Origin: Beta vulgaris subsp. vulgaris
Lineage: Eukaryota; Streptophyta; Magnoliopsida; Caryophyllales; Amaranthaceae
Assembly: GCF_026745355.1 (NCBI RefSeq)
Contig: NC_079206.1
Span: 5,353,044 to 5,417,043 of the forward strand
Length of the DNA stretch: 64,000 nucleotides
Direction of reading: 5' to 3'
Shown here: one piece after another, positions 35,178 to 46,472 of the stretch
How the letters are laid out: every line of letters starts with the position of its first letter
Numbering within the stretch: the first letter of the stretch is position 1
The notes under the pieces: generated by a model
Told to the model about the DNA's origin: nothing
Databases searched by the model: none
What the model saw: only the letters and a program-made list of their open reading frames with translations
Program-made: the position numbers and the translations under genes

Positions 35178-35284
35178 TCTTTGATGAATCTGACAAACAT
35201 AATCCAAGCATACAGGTTGATGACTATGAGATAGGGTTAGCACAACCTAGTACAAGGAACACAGATTCACAAGAAGAAGAAGAA

Positions 35285-36470
35285 GTGAAAGAGGAAAGGA
35301 ACGAGGAATTCGAAAATAATGAATCAATGATTCCTGTTCCTCAAGGAGGAGAAGATGCTCCTGTTCCTCTAAATGAAGGAACTGAGTCCACCGAGGCTAA
35401 CAGAGGAACAACTGAGCAGAGTTCCTCATCCACTCAAGGAACTCATGAGGAACAACATGTTCCTATAAGAGAGTTTCAACCAAAACCTTGGAGATTACAA
35501 AAGTCACATCCTGTGGAACTCATAATCAGCGACATATCCAAAGGTACGCAAACTAGATCTCAGTTAAGGAACTTTTGTGCATTTCATGCGTTCCTATCAA
35601 TGATGGAACCAAGAAATCATGAAGAAGCCTTAACTGACTCTGATTGGATTATTGCAATGCAAGCTGAATTAAATGAGTTTGAAAGAAACAAGGTATGGCA
35701 TCTAGTTCCTTCATCTAAACAACAAAAAGTAATTGGCTTAAAATGGGTGTTTAGAAACAAACTAGATGAATATGGAACCATTGTAAGAAACAAAGCTAGA
35801 CTTGTAGTAAAAGGTTATAACCAACAAGAAGGAATTGATTATGAAGAAACCTTTGCTCCTGTAGCTAGATTAGAAGCCATTAGAATCTTAATTGCATTTG
35901 CTGCTTACATGGGATTCAAATTATATCAAATGGATGTTAAGTGTGCATTTTTAAATGGCTATCTAAACGAAGATGTATATGTTGAACAACCCCCTGGTTT
36001 TGAAATAATAAAATCTCCCAAATCATGTCTACAAGCTTGATAAAGCTCTTTATGGGTTAAAACAAGCACCTAGATCATGGTATGAGAGATTATCAAGTTC
36101 CTTTTAGAAACAAACTTTAAAAGAGGAAAGGTTGATAAAACCTTGTTCCTAAAATCTAAAGGAACTGATATTTTGCTTGTTCAAATATATGTTGATGACA
36201 TCATATTCGGAGCTACTAATGAAACATTGTGCAAAGAATTCTCAATCTCATGAGCAATGAATTTGAAATGAGTATGATGGGTGAGTTAAATTTCTTTCTT
36301 GGACTACAAATCAAACAAACTAAAAAGGTATAATTGTTCACCAACAAAAATACATAAAGGAACTATTAAAGAAATATGGCCTCGAAAATTCAAAGATAAA
36401 TCACACTCCTATGGGAACTTCAACTAGATTAGATGAAGACTCCATAGGAACAAGTGTTGATCAAACAAAA
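35285..36470 (+). pseudogene. pol: Copia reverse transcriptase, frameshifted
   Basis: 35285-36040 carries the linker and N-terminal RT ([47 protein letters not shown]). A frameshift near 36030 is followed by [15 protein letters not shown] and, after another, YVDDIIFGAT (about 36188), the catalytic motif. Fingers, palm and active site are all recognisable but not in one frame. Confidence 0.93.
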
Positions 36471-37090
36471 TAAGAGGAATGATTGGTTCACTTTTGTATC
36501 TAACTGCTAGTCGTCCAGACATAGCTTTCAGTGTTGGTTTGTGTGCTAGATTTCAAGCAAATCCAAAGGAGTCTCACCTCACTGCTGTGAAGAGAATTCT
36601 TAGATACCTTAAAGGAACAGATGATCTTGGACTCTACTATCCAAGAAGTGATACATTCGAACTAAAAGGATATGCAGATGCAGATTATGCTGGAGATCTT
36701 GAATAGGAAAAGCACCTCAGGTATGGCACAATTCCTTGGTCATAGTTTAGTTTCTTGGAGTACCAAGAAACAAAACACAGTTGCTTTATCCACTGCTGAA
36801 GCAGAATATGTAGCTGCTGCTGCATGTTGCTCTCAAATGCTTTGGATAAAACAACAACTTAGTGACTATGGAATAAACTTTGAATGTGTTCCTATTTATT
36901 GTGACAATACAAGTGCTATAGTATATCTAAAGATCCAGTGCATCATTCTAGAGTAAAGCATATACATATTAGACATCACTTTTTAAGAGAAAATGTCGAA
37001 AAAGGTTTGATAAACTTGAGTTTTGTCAAACTGATTATCAGATTGCTGATATCCTAACTAAGCCTTTGCAAAGAGATAGATATGAAAATT
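36471..37090 (+). pseudogene. pol: Copia RNase H, frameshifted
   Basis: GSLLYLTASRPDIAFSV, GYADADYAGD and STAEAEYVAAA mark the copia RNase H. Frame changes lie near 36700 and 36930. Remnants of DILTKPL-type C-terminal sequence follow near 37050. The next ~590 bp (37091-37682) are non-coding and T-rich near 37490. Confidence 0.9.
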
Positions 37091-37682
37091 AAGGCTTGAG
37101 TTAGGCTTAATAAAAATTAAGTGATTGTTCCTATGTCAATTCCCCCATGTTTGAATCAATTTGAGTGACTTTGTGTGCTAAAAATAATTGTGTTTAATTG
37201 CCTAAGACCATTGCAAATTGGAATGTTGCAAAACATAACCATGAAGTCAAAGAAACTAAACAACTCACAAATGTCACATAATACTCCCCTTACTGTTCCT
37301 AAGGTCAAGAAACATGCATAGTATGAAGGATTTGATATGTAGCATTAGTTGTTCCTATAGCACAAGTTCCTTAGCATTTATTTTCTTTCAAAAATTAAAA
37401 TTCATAAAAATCCGAAAAATCCGATAAAATCCCAAAAATAAGGGGAACCAGTTTAATTAAATCTTGGTTCTTTTTATTTTCTTTTTCTTTTTTTTTTTAT
37501 TTTTATTTTTTATTTCTTTGCTTTATTTCTTTCCCGCGTGTCATAATTACTATTACATGCAAAACTTCCTTCTTCAATTCATCTAAGAAACCGTGTTCCT
37601 CTCAAACGCTTCATCTTCACCAAATCCGAAACCTCATCACACCCTTTGATACTCCATAAAAACCTCCAAACCTTCATAAATC

Positions 37683-39480
37683 ATGGCAAAAACTTCAAGA
37701 AACTCACCTTTTCCAACACCAAAAACAACCGACACTTCAAAAATGGAAATTTCTTCATCTCCAACTAAAACCCTTGAAACCGACATAATTCAAGAAAACC
37801 CCATAGAGGAACAGCAATTAGAATCTCCTAGAAGGAGCATGGAGAAGAAAATTGATTGGGGAAGAGATGAAGAAGAAACCCCGGAACAATCTCAGGGGGA
37901 AGAAGAAGAAACTGCACCTGTTCCTTCCAAAGGAACTGTTTCTTCGTCTTCCAAGAAAAGGGTCGAACGAAGTGAATCTAGGTATGTCTTGGGCTTTTGC
38001 GTCGATTTAGAATGGGCAAATAAAATTGAATTTCTAGAATTAACCTCCATTCTAAAGGAACAAGGCATGGAATTCTTGTTTGAATTCGCCTTTAATAATG
38101 CTCTTGTTCCTCTAGCTATGGATGAGTTTTGTGCAAATTTGTTAATACTAATGGAACTTGCACAACTGAGTTAGAGGAAGAAAATAAGGTTTAATCAAGC
38201 AACTTTAAGCAAAGTATGGGAAGTTCCTTGCAAAGGAACTGATTTGTATTTTAAAAGGAAAGGAACTGTTTCCTTTCCGAATTTTCCTCAAGACAAAATC
38301 TTAGAATATTTTGGAGGAACAGCTGGCCAAAACAAACTTAACCATAACCTACTCTCTCCCCTTCACAAAGTACTGTTTAACTTGGTTTGGAGAGCACTCA
38401 TTCCTCGAACTGAAAAGAGGAATGAAGTGGGTCTCTTGGATATGTGTTACATGTTTTGCTTGGACCACCACATACAAATAATTTCCCTTCCCTCTTCATT
38501 CAACACTTAACCACTGCATTTAGAAAATTGTGTTATTGGCTACGGTGCCTTGATCACTTCCTTACTTCATCATTTTGAAGTAAGACTTACTGGTTGGACC
38601 ACCATAGAGGTCAAACAAGGGAACATCTTGAATGAGAAGACCCTAAATGGACTTGGTTGTCGTCCAAGAAGGTGTTCTCATTCCAGGAAGAATGGCTTCC
38701 AGTTCCTCAAGAAAAAGAAAGATGCCCAAACTGGACTTAGAAGAGGATAATGACGTGATCTTGGATGATCCTGTTCCTAAACCGGATGAACCAAAACCTA
38801 AGAGGCGCAAACACATTGCCACTAAGCCTAAACCCTCTGTTCCTCTGAGAGTGAGAAAGAGCACTCGTCGAAAAATTGCTCCTGTTCCTGTTCCTTCCAA
38901 GAGGACTCTCCTTTAGTCCTTTCGGATAATGAGGAACAGGTACCCTCTACTCTCAAGGAACCATACCCCACCATCTCCCAAACTCTCTGTTCCTTTCACA
39001 AAAATACCCTCCATTTCACCTTCGTCCTTCTCTGTTCCTTCAAGTTTTGAGCAGTTGAAGGATGAAATAAAAGGCCAAATCCTTTTGCTTCCACCTCCAC
39101 AACTCTTCCACCCACACCACCATTTCTTCCTCCCATTTATCACCCTTCACCTTCTGTTTCCATTCCTGGAACAGATGAGCCTTCCACTCAAACCTCCCAG
39201 TTCCTTCACAACATCCCCCATCTGCCTCTAGTTCCAAGGGTAAGGAACAGGAAAATCCGGATGAACTAACTGGGTTAATGAAGTCTGCCTTCCTGACAAC
39301 ATATGATAAAATTTTACAATCATCTTCATTGGACTTTGGATGCCAAAACTGATACTATGATAAGTCTTATGAAGAAATTGAGTGATACCGTGGTTGCGCA
39401 GCAAAAGAAGATGGACACTATGGCTCGTCTTGGAGGAGCTGAAGGAACAGGTTGACTACATCATGGGGTGGTGATGAAAA
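37683..39480 (+). pseudogene. Extra 3' ORF region of the copia element (Sirevirus 'env-like' position)
   Basis: Starting at the ATG at 37683, three successive frames cover about 1.8 kb downstream of RNase H: a serine/glutamate-rich segment, a folded-looking segment (ESRYVLGFCVDLEWANKIEF; later KVLFNLVWRALIPRTEKRNE) and a proline/serine-rich tail. The location matches the extra ORF of Sirevirus elements. There is no clear signal peptide or membrane segment, so the label refers only to position. Frameshifts near 38170 and 38510 break it. Function unknown. Confidence 0.55.
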
Positions 39481-40090
39481 ATTGGAGGATGTGGTTGAAG
39501 AAGAAGTTGTGAGGAACACCATTCCCCTTCCCTTTCTTAGTTTCTTTTATTGTTGTTTTGTTGTTCCTGTTTCTTTTCAGGAACACAACTTTTGTTTCTT
39601 CTTTTCTTTTCTTTCTTTGTTTTGTTATGGAACAAGTGCTATATAATCAATGACTTTTGCTATATTGTCTATGTTTCTAAATGCTTTGCATAATTTCTTC
39701 CTTGGAATGGCTAGTATTATGTGATTGATGTTTGAGCAAGTTTACTCTTTGATTTTCTAACTTAACCACTAATGGTGCTTGCATATTGGTCTTAAGGTGT
39801 TAAATCAATTCATCAATTCATGCAGAGTCTATTCTTTTTGAGGATGACAAAGGGGGAAAAGGATTTAAGGAACAAACTGTACATAAACTTAAAAAAATGA
39901 AAATTGAAAAAAAATTAAAAATTGGATAAGGTAAATGAAAAATCAAAAATAGGTTAAGGTAAATGAAAAATCAAAACTTCAGTTACTCACATAATTGTGT
40001 TTTATTTTTCATTTTCTTCTTTATGTTTTTATTTTCATTCACTTATATTATTTGTTATTTTCCTTAGTTTGTACCTTTGTTGTCATCATC

Positions 40091-40104
40091 AAAAAGGGGG
40101 AAAT
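40091..40104 (+). promoter_or_regulatory. Copia polypurine tract
   Basis: aaaaagggggaaat lies directly before the 3' LTR, where plus-strand DNA synthesis would start. Confidence 0.88.
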
Positions 40105-41471
40105 TGTTGAACCCTAGTTTTGATAATGACAAAGAAACAAAGGAACAAACTAAGTAGTGAACTAATGAATTATTTAAGTGTATGGTGTCTAAGGTATCAA
40201 TGCAAGGAACTGGGAGAATACGAAGTCAATGAAGAAGTCAAGAGAGGATTTCAAAGGCTAAGTAAAGAAGTTTCTATGTTGATACTGGAGCAAGCATTGG
40301 ATCAAGAATAATAGAAGCTAGGCTTTTATTTTCTAGTTCCAATGTAAAGGAACAAAGAAAGAATGGTAAGGAACTGTGGCAGAATATTTGAGAATGAAGC
40401 GTTTGTTCCTTTGTAAGGAACAAACTAAGTGGCACTTAGAAATATGTTAAAGGAACTGAACTAATATAAGGAACTAGACTTAGGCGTGTAACTTAGTGAA
40501 CGGTTAAAAGATAATGGAGTAAGTCATGCCTAGATTATAGGAAATTAGTTATTTCTAATTTCAAATGATAAAATCAGTTTTAAAAAGAAAATCTGTTTTG
40601 GAAAAGATTTTATTTTTCGGAAAATAAGAAAATAAATATCCGGTTGTTAGAAAGATTTTATTTCAAAGATATTATTTTCTTAAAGATTAGAAATTCAGAT
40701 TTAAAGATAAAAAGAGTTTATAAAAAACTGATTTTCGGATAATGCTCAAGGAACTCCTATTATTAGGAGTAATGGCTGCATTTTATCCACGTTCATTTAT
40801 AGTTCATGGGATCATGGGACATGATGTAAAACGTGTTCCTTAGGGGAAGGAACATCATGGGTAAATGGATTAAAACGTGTACTCTAACATTAATCCCACG
40901 TTCTTCATATTAACACTATAAATATAGAAGTCTAGATAAGTTCCAAATTGTGTCTGACTAAGTAATTAAGTGAGTTTAACTTATTAAGTGTCAGTGCCTT
41001 CATTCTCTCATAATAGCCATTTGTTCTTTGCCTTCTTACTCTAATTCCACTAAGCTTATTTCGATCAATTGTATTTTGGTTTTTGGGGTAAGGGAACTTT
41101 GAGTGAAGTTCTGTAAGAGAAAGGCTTTGAGTGAAGCTTGTATGTGTAGAAAACTTCGAGTGAAGTTGAGAGGAACTGCTGTTAAGGGAACAGTGGTTCA
41201 GGAACTTGAGTTTAGGAACTCAAGGTGTGGCTCGAGTTAGAATTAGGTTGTAACAGGGTTGTTTGGCCTAATTAGTGAAAGTGTTGAGTTTAAAATCCCT
41301 AGTGGTCGAGGTTGTTTCTTCTTGTTGGGCCCAAGAAGTTTTTCCTCGTAAAAATCCCTTGTGTTCCTTTAGCTTGTTTATTCGTTTAAGTTTTAATTTC
41401 CGCAAAAAGTTACGTTTATTTCTACACCTACAATTCACCCCCCCTCTTGTAGTGTTCCTAGGGAAATAACA
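40105..41471 (+). repeat. 3' LTR of the copia element
   Basis: A near-identical partner of the 5' LTR, with the same TATA box (about 40917) and the long palindrome at 40401-40425. It is immediately preceded by a polypurine tract. Confidence 0.96.
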
Positions 41472-41699
41472 ACTACATTTTAATAAATTTTTCATGTACA
41501 TCAAGTACTAAACAAAACAACCTTTACATAGGCACACAAAACACTACTAATAACATGCCCACTACTTAACCCACTACTTTCTATCCCACTAAATAGACCA
41601 TTATGTAGACCACTACCTGTTTACCCACTAACTTATTATTAGAAACTAGTCTTAACTATTAGGAAAACTATTGGACTAGTTTTGGAGCATAATCCAACA
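41472..41699 (-). mobile_element. Solo LTR of the TRIM/LARD family, proximal fragment
   Basis: On the minus strand it begins TGTTGGATTATGCTCC like the LTRs at 7281 and 42071 and runs into the copia LTR at the point corresponding to base ~228. The matching tail lies at 30589-30642. Confidence 0.88.
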
Positions 41700-42070
41700 G
41701 CAACAACAGGCAGAACGACAAGAAGAATAGAGAAAACTAGCCCAACAACGAACAAGTACAGAGAAGGGGCAGAACAGACCGATGGTCATGTGAGGAGCTC
41801 CAACGAGCTGCAGGGTAAAACGGGAGATTCGGAGTGAGAATTTGAGAGGGAAGCAGGGAATCGAGAGAGAGAAATGAGTTTGGGGTCCTTTTGAGTTTTC
41901 AAGGGAAAATGACGAGGATGTTCGAGAGATCGATAAAGATGGGTTTTGGTTCATTTTGGGTTTGCAATTCAAAACCGACAAGGGAAAAGAAAATAAACCG
42001 ACTCTAATTTTTCTATTTGGCCAAATATCACTCAACTGAAACTTAAAATCCAAAATTTATCAATAATAAT

Positions 42071-43562
42071 TGTTGGATTATGCTCCAAAAGTAGTCAAAT
42101 AGTTTTCCTAATAGTTAGGATTAGTTGCTAATAATTAGTTAGTGGGTTAACAAGTAGTGGTCTAGATAATGGTCTAGTTAGTGGGATAGCAAGCAAGTAG
42201 TGGGCTACATAGTGGACATGTTATTAGTAGTACTTTGTATGCCTATTTAAAGGTTGTTTTGTTTATTCATTAAGTGAGTATAAAAAATATATAAAATATA
42301 GTCTTTTTGATCCTCTCCAAGTTTCTCTCTTTTTTCTCCTCTAAAAAATTCTACATGATCTATGTTTTAGTTGTAGGTACAACTTACAATTAGTGGGTTT
42401 ATGTTTTTACTAAGTCAATAGTGCAGTTTTATGTTAGTGGTCAGTGGGTCCTTCATGTTCCTAGTTTATAGGATTCAGTTATGTTGTTTGGTTTCTATTT
42501 AAGTACTTTGTATTTCCATTTTCTATAGTAATGAGTAACATTTCTCTTTCTTCACTTTACCTTTACTGTTAATAAGTTAATTTCCCCAACATATTTGTGG
42601 TATCAAGAGCATCAGGTTAGATCCGGGAAAGGAAACAGAAAAAAAAAAGAGAGAGAGAGAGGAAAAGAGTATTAAAAAAAATTGAGTAAAAAGAAACAAG
42701 CAACGCAGCTTAATTTCATTATTTGTGAGCAATTTTTTTATTTGAGTGAAATTTTTTGTGTTTAACCATGAAAGTAATGGTTGGGTGTGATGTGTTGTTG
42801 GGTTCCCTTTTAACCCATGAAAATGGATTTCAATCCTGTGAAAAAGAGGGCATAAAAAATTATTTAAGTTGAAGATCGAGTAATCTTTACGAGTGTGTGG
42901 AAGTGGTACTCAGCGCAGAGAAGATTTCCAAAGTTGTAGTAGTGGATGTGGTCAAATTTGCAAGACTACGTCAAATAGAGTTTATGGAGAGAAGTGCTCC
43001 ATTGAGTGAAGGTTGGTGATAACGTGCATCAACAAATTAAAATATGGTGTTGGTGATAACGTGTATCAACAAAAGATGGTGTTGATGAGAAGTGCGTCAA
43101 CAAATTTGAAGATGGTAATGAGAAGTACATTACATTAGGAAGAGAAGTGCTTCCATGTTAATGGAGAGAAGTGCTCCATGAAGATAGAAAAAATGAAGGT
43201 CCATCATGTGGGAAGAATTAACAAGAATCAAGATTAATTGTGACATAATGCTTAATGTTGGCTCCTAAAAATTTTGAAGCAAGGGGGTGTGTTGGATTAT
43301 GCTCCAAAATTAGTCAAATAGTTTTCCTAATAGTTAGGATTAGTTGCTAATAATTAGTTAGTGGGTTAAGAAGTAGTGGTCTAGATAGTGGGATAGCAAG
43401 CAAGTAGTGGGCTACATAGCGGACATGTTATTAGTAGTACTTTGTATGCCTATTTAAAGGTTGTTTTGTTTATTCATTAAGTGAGTATAAAAAATATATA
43501 AAATGTAGTCTTTTTAATCCTCTCCAAGTTTCTCTCTTTTTTCTCCTCTAAAAAATTCTACA
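42071..43562 (+). mobile_element. Non-autonomous LTR retrotransposon (TRIM/LARD type)
   Basis: LTRs 42071-42355 and 43290-43562 (285 and 273 bp, differing mainly by a 12-bp block) begin TGTTGGATTATGCTCC and end ATTCTACA. Flanks ataat/ataac match at 4 of 5. The polypurine tract aagggggtg precedes the 3' LTR. The primer site tggtatcaagagc is at about 42599, some 240 bp beyond the 5' LTR rather than next to it; the intervening DNA looks like another LTR end. The interior has repeated phrases (gagaagtgctcca, gataacgtgcatcaac) and no gag-pol. Confidence 0.88.
42356..42597 (+). repeat. LTR-like insert between 5' LTR and primer site
   Basis: This 242-bp stretch starts TGATCTATG. Near its right end is ttccccaaca, 6 bases before the primer-binding site tggtatcaagagc. 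The sequence looks like a second LTR terminus replacing or joined to the normal one. No repeat of it was seen at the 3' end. Confidence 0.45.
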
Positions 43563-43858
43563 ATAACTCCGATCCATAAAATTAGATAGATAGATATTTT
43601 ACAAACACGATTAATAAAAATAATCATATTCGAGCCCAATAAAATAACAATATCAAGAATATAATTAACTTAATAAATATAATTAGCATTCAATTAATAC
43701 TTTTAAAAATAGGACTATTATACTTTTTATGAAACTAGTTCTTTAAATTTACTAAAGTACCTTTTTTTTAATCTAAAGCTTCATTCCAGTGCTTTTCTGG
43801 TCGGTGATGAGAAATTTGGAAAGAGCGCATAGACGAAAAAAAATAGTTGGTTCATTCG
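43563..43858. other. Unassigned AT-rich DNA between elements
   Basis: No ORF or repeat identified. It is the right-hand continuation of the older segment seen at 41705-42070. Confidence 0.4.
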
Positions 43859-43906
43859 CTTTAATACAGTTTTTTTTTTTTTGGTGAAAAAGGGTAGTGC
43901 ATTAAA

Positions 43907-44883
43907 TTAGTTTAAAGTATCATACAGCTCAAGTGAGCAATTTCTCCCTACAACACTCATACATTCCGCTATATAAATATCCATACAGTAAGTAGGTGGG
44001 ATATGCAAAATCCTAGGTACTCTATTACAAATTTCTGGGTCTTCATTCCTACCGCACTCCTTTGCCATCATATCTGCAATTTTGTTGTAGTTCCGGCTAC
44101 AGTAGCGCACCATCAAATTGTCAAATTTCCTGCGCAATTCCCTGCATTTGTTTATAATGTTAGCGTAGATGTTAGTATGGCTTACTTCGTGGTCAAGAAG
44201 GGTTGTGGCCACTTTACAATCCGAGAACAATACTACTTTCTTATGGCCGTGATTTAGGGCTAAGGTGAGACCCTCATGTATGGCTTTTAGCTCAGCTAAC
44301 AAGCCATCTCTCGCAAAGGTTGTCTTTGTGAACCCCATAATCCACCCCCCTTACTATCCCGTATAATCCCTCCCGTTCCCGAGACTTGATTTTGACTTTT
44401 AAACGCTGCATCTACGTTAACCATTACCCAAGAGTGAGGGATATGGTCCATGAGGCTTCCTAAGGTGTGCTCTTGCGCTATATTCTCCTTAACCTGGTTT
44501 GCCCGCACAAATTCCAAGGCATTGTTACACGCCATTGTGACAATGGTTTGCGCACTTAGAGGTTTTTTTGAAGGATTAAATACTACATGGTTTCGGCTTT
44601 TCCAGATTTCGAAGCATAAATAAGGGAATATACTAGGCCATGCTAACCTCCGAAACTCCCTTTTAGATCTTAGCTGCTCCTGGATCCATGAAGAAACCCC
44701 CTCCCCGAGTTGGAGATCAAACGTAGGGATTATATCCCAAACTTTCTGAGACTCAGGACATGTTCGCAGTATGTGATTAGTGTCCTCGTTTTGTTGTTGG
44801 CATCTAGGGCATGAATTATGAGTGGTTACTCGTCTTTCAACAAGCAACCGGTTATGGGGTAGTCTGTCAAGGCAAGCAGCCAT
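43907..44883 (-). pseudogene. LINE copy A ORF2 tail: zinc-binding region and RNase H
   Basis: CPRCQQQNEDTNHILRTCP is the zf-RVT motif (C-x2-C-x7-H-x4-C). RNase H follows (VNVDAAFKSQNQVSGTGG, then ELKAIHEGL, FSDCKVA, and NKIADMMAKE), showing D-E-D-D catalytic residues over two frames (44296-44883 and 43907-44338). A cellular-type RNase H tail is known in several plant L1 lineages. Confidence 0.88.
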
Positions 44884-46472
44884 AAGAAGAGAAATTGATT
44901 TTTGGGGTTGTTTTCATTTTCCACACCCACCCTAAGTCAATATTGTCCTCACTCAAGATTTGGGTTTGATATGCAAGGGAGAGGGAAAACCCCTGAGCTG
45001 ATAGATACAAGGGAGCAAGAATGTCATTTTGTTTCGAAATACCCGGGTGCTGAAGGTCTAGGATTCTACTCACTATCCCGGGAGGGAGTGGAATGGATAG
45101 TATGTCTAAATTCCATCCTCCCTCCTGGCTTACATCACTTACTCTATATTGGCTTTCCATTTCCCCTAAAGGTCCCTCTATGTGAGTGCGGATGGGTCCA
45201 ATTCCTAACCAATCATCTTGCCAAAAGTCAATGTCTTTACCATCCCCCACGATCCATTGGCTCCTATGAGCCAGTAGGGGCCACCCCTTTCCCACGCTTT
45301 GCCAAATCGGCGAACCTTTCGCAAATGATGTAACATAGTGTTTGTGGATATACTTTGACATGATGCATTTCTGCGCTAAATTTGCCGGTCCTTGGGACAA
45401 TTTCCACCCTAGTTTGGCCATGTAGGCGTTGTTCATCAATGTTTGGTCCCGTATTCCCAGGCCCCCCCACTCTTTTGGTTTAAAAGTTCGATTTTTCCCC
45501 ACAAGGTGAATTTTCCTTTTCCCCTCCTCCTCACCCCACAGGAAATTATTACAGACTCTATCTAGATCTTTTAGGGTTGCACTAGGTAGGAAGGTTGCCT
45601 GCATATAATATGCGGGGATGGTAGCAAGGGTAGATGAGATAAGACATAACCTCCCTGCTCGCGATAGATACTTAGTCTTCCAATTTGCAAGCTTAGCTTT
45701 CACCTTTCCACCACAAATTGGACTTGTTTCCTAGTTGGTCTTTTGAGAGAGAGGGCCCCAAGTACATGCCTAAGTCTTGGTTTTCTTCAATATTCAGGGT
45801 TTGTTGGAACAACTCTTTATGTTCAAGGGGGGTGTTAGGGGAGAAGATAAGCCGACTTTTACTTTCATTTATCCTTTGCCCCGATATACTACAAAAATCC
45901 CTGAGGACCTTACGAACAGTAAATGTTGTCACTTCATCCACCCTCCCAAAAATTAACAAATCGTCCGCAAACATAAATGCGATATCGGGACTTTGTCTTT
46001 CCCAACCCAAAAGGGGGTCCATGTTTTGTCCAGCATTGCCTGATTTATCATGTGGGACAGATGTTCCAAGCATATATTAAACAGATATGGAGACATGGGG
46101 TCCCCTTGACGAAGTCCTCTCGAGTGTTTAAAGGAGTCAGTCTGTCTACCATTGACAATTGAGGAGGATGATTGAGATATACAGCTCATTATTAGGTCGA
46201 TTGATGAATCACTTAAGTTCAAGTTTCTCAGACATGTTTTAACAAAGCTCCATTCAATTCTGTCATAAGCCTTTTCCAAATCAATTTTTAATGCAAACCA
46301 TCCATTTTTCCCCTTTTTTTTATTCATTGAATGTAAGATCTCTGATGCTACAACCAAATTCACATCTGGCCCCCTCCCTTTAATAAAGCTATTTTGGTTC
46401 GGGGATATCCAATAAGGGATCAAGGGTTTGAGTCTATTTACTATTACCTTGGTAGCAATCTTATAAACGGTG
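44867..46472 (-). pseudogene. LINE copy A ORF2: reverse transcriptase
   Basis: ALKIDLEKAYDRIEW, GLRQGDPMSPYLF and FMFADDLLIFG (catalytic ADD) are spread over three frames (45953-46423, 45693-46073, 44867-45703). The C-terminal WGGLGIRDQTLMNNAYMAKLG thumb region follows. At least two frameshifts. Confidence 0.93.

Larger units (their letters stand above)
30643..41471 (+). mobile_element. Ty1/copia retrotransposon, Sirevirus-like, 10.8 kb
   Basis: Two LTRs of 1366 and 1367 bp flank an internal region with primer site, gag, protease, integrase, reverse transcriptase and RNase H in the copia order, an extra 3' ORF region and a polypurine tract. The target duplication is actaa/actac, with one mismatch. 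The LTRs differ by 2 substitutions and 7 single-base indels, so insertion was recent. Most ORFs are broken by frameshifts. The long LTRs and the extra ORF after RNase H suggest the Sirevirus (SIRE/Maximus) lineage; this is an inference without a tree. It sits inside a TRIM-family solo LTR. Confidence 0.95.

Noticed and set aside
41676..42053. 125-codon minus-strand ORF
   Set aside because: It crosses the end of an LTR and its target duplication, so it cannot be an ancestral gene frame.
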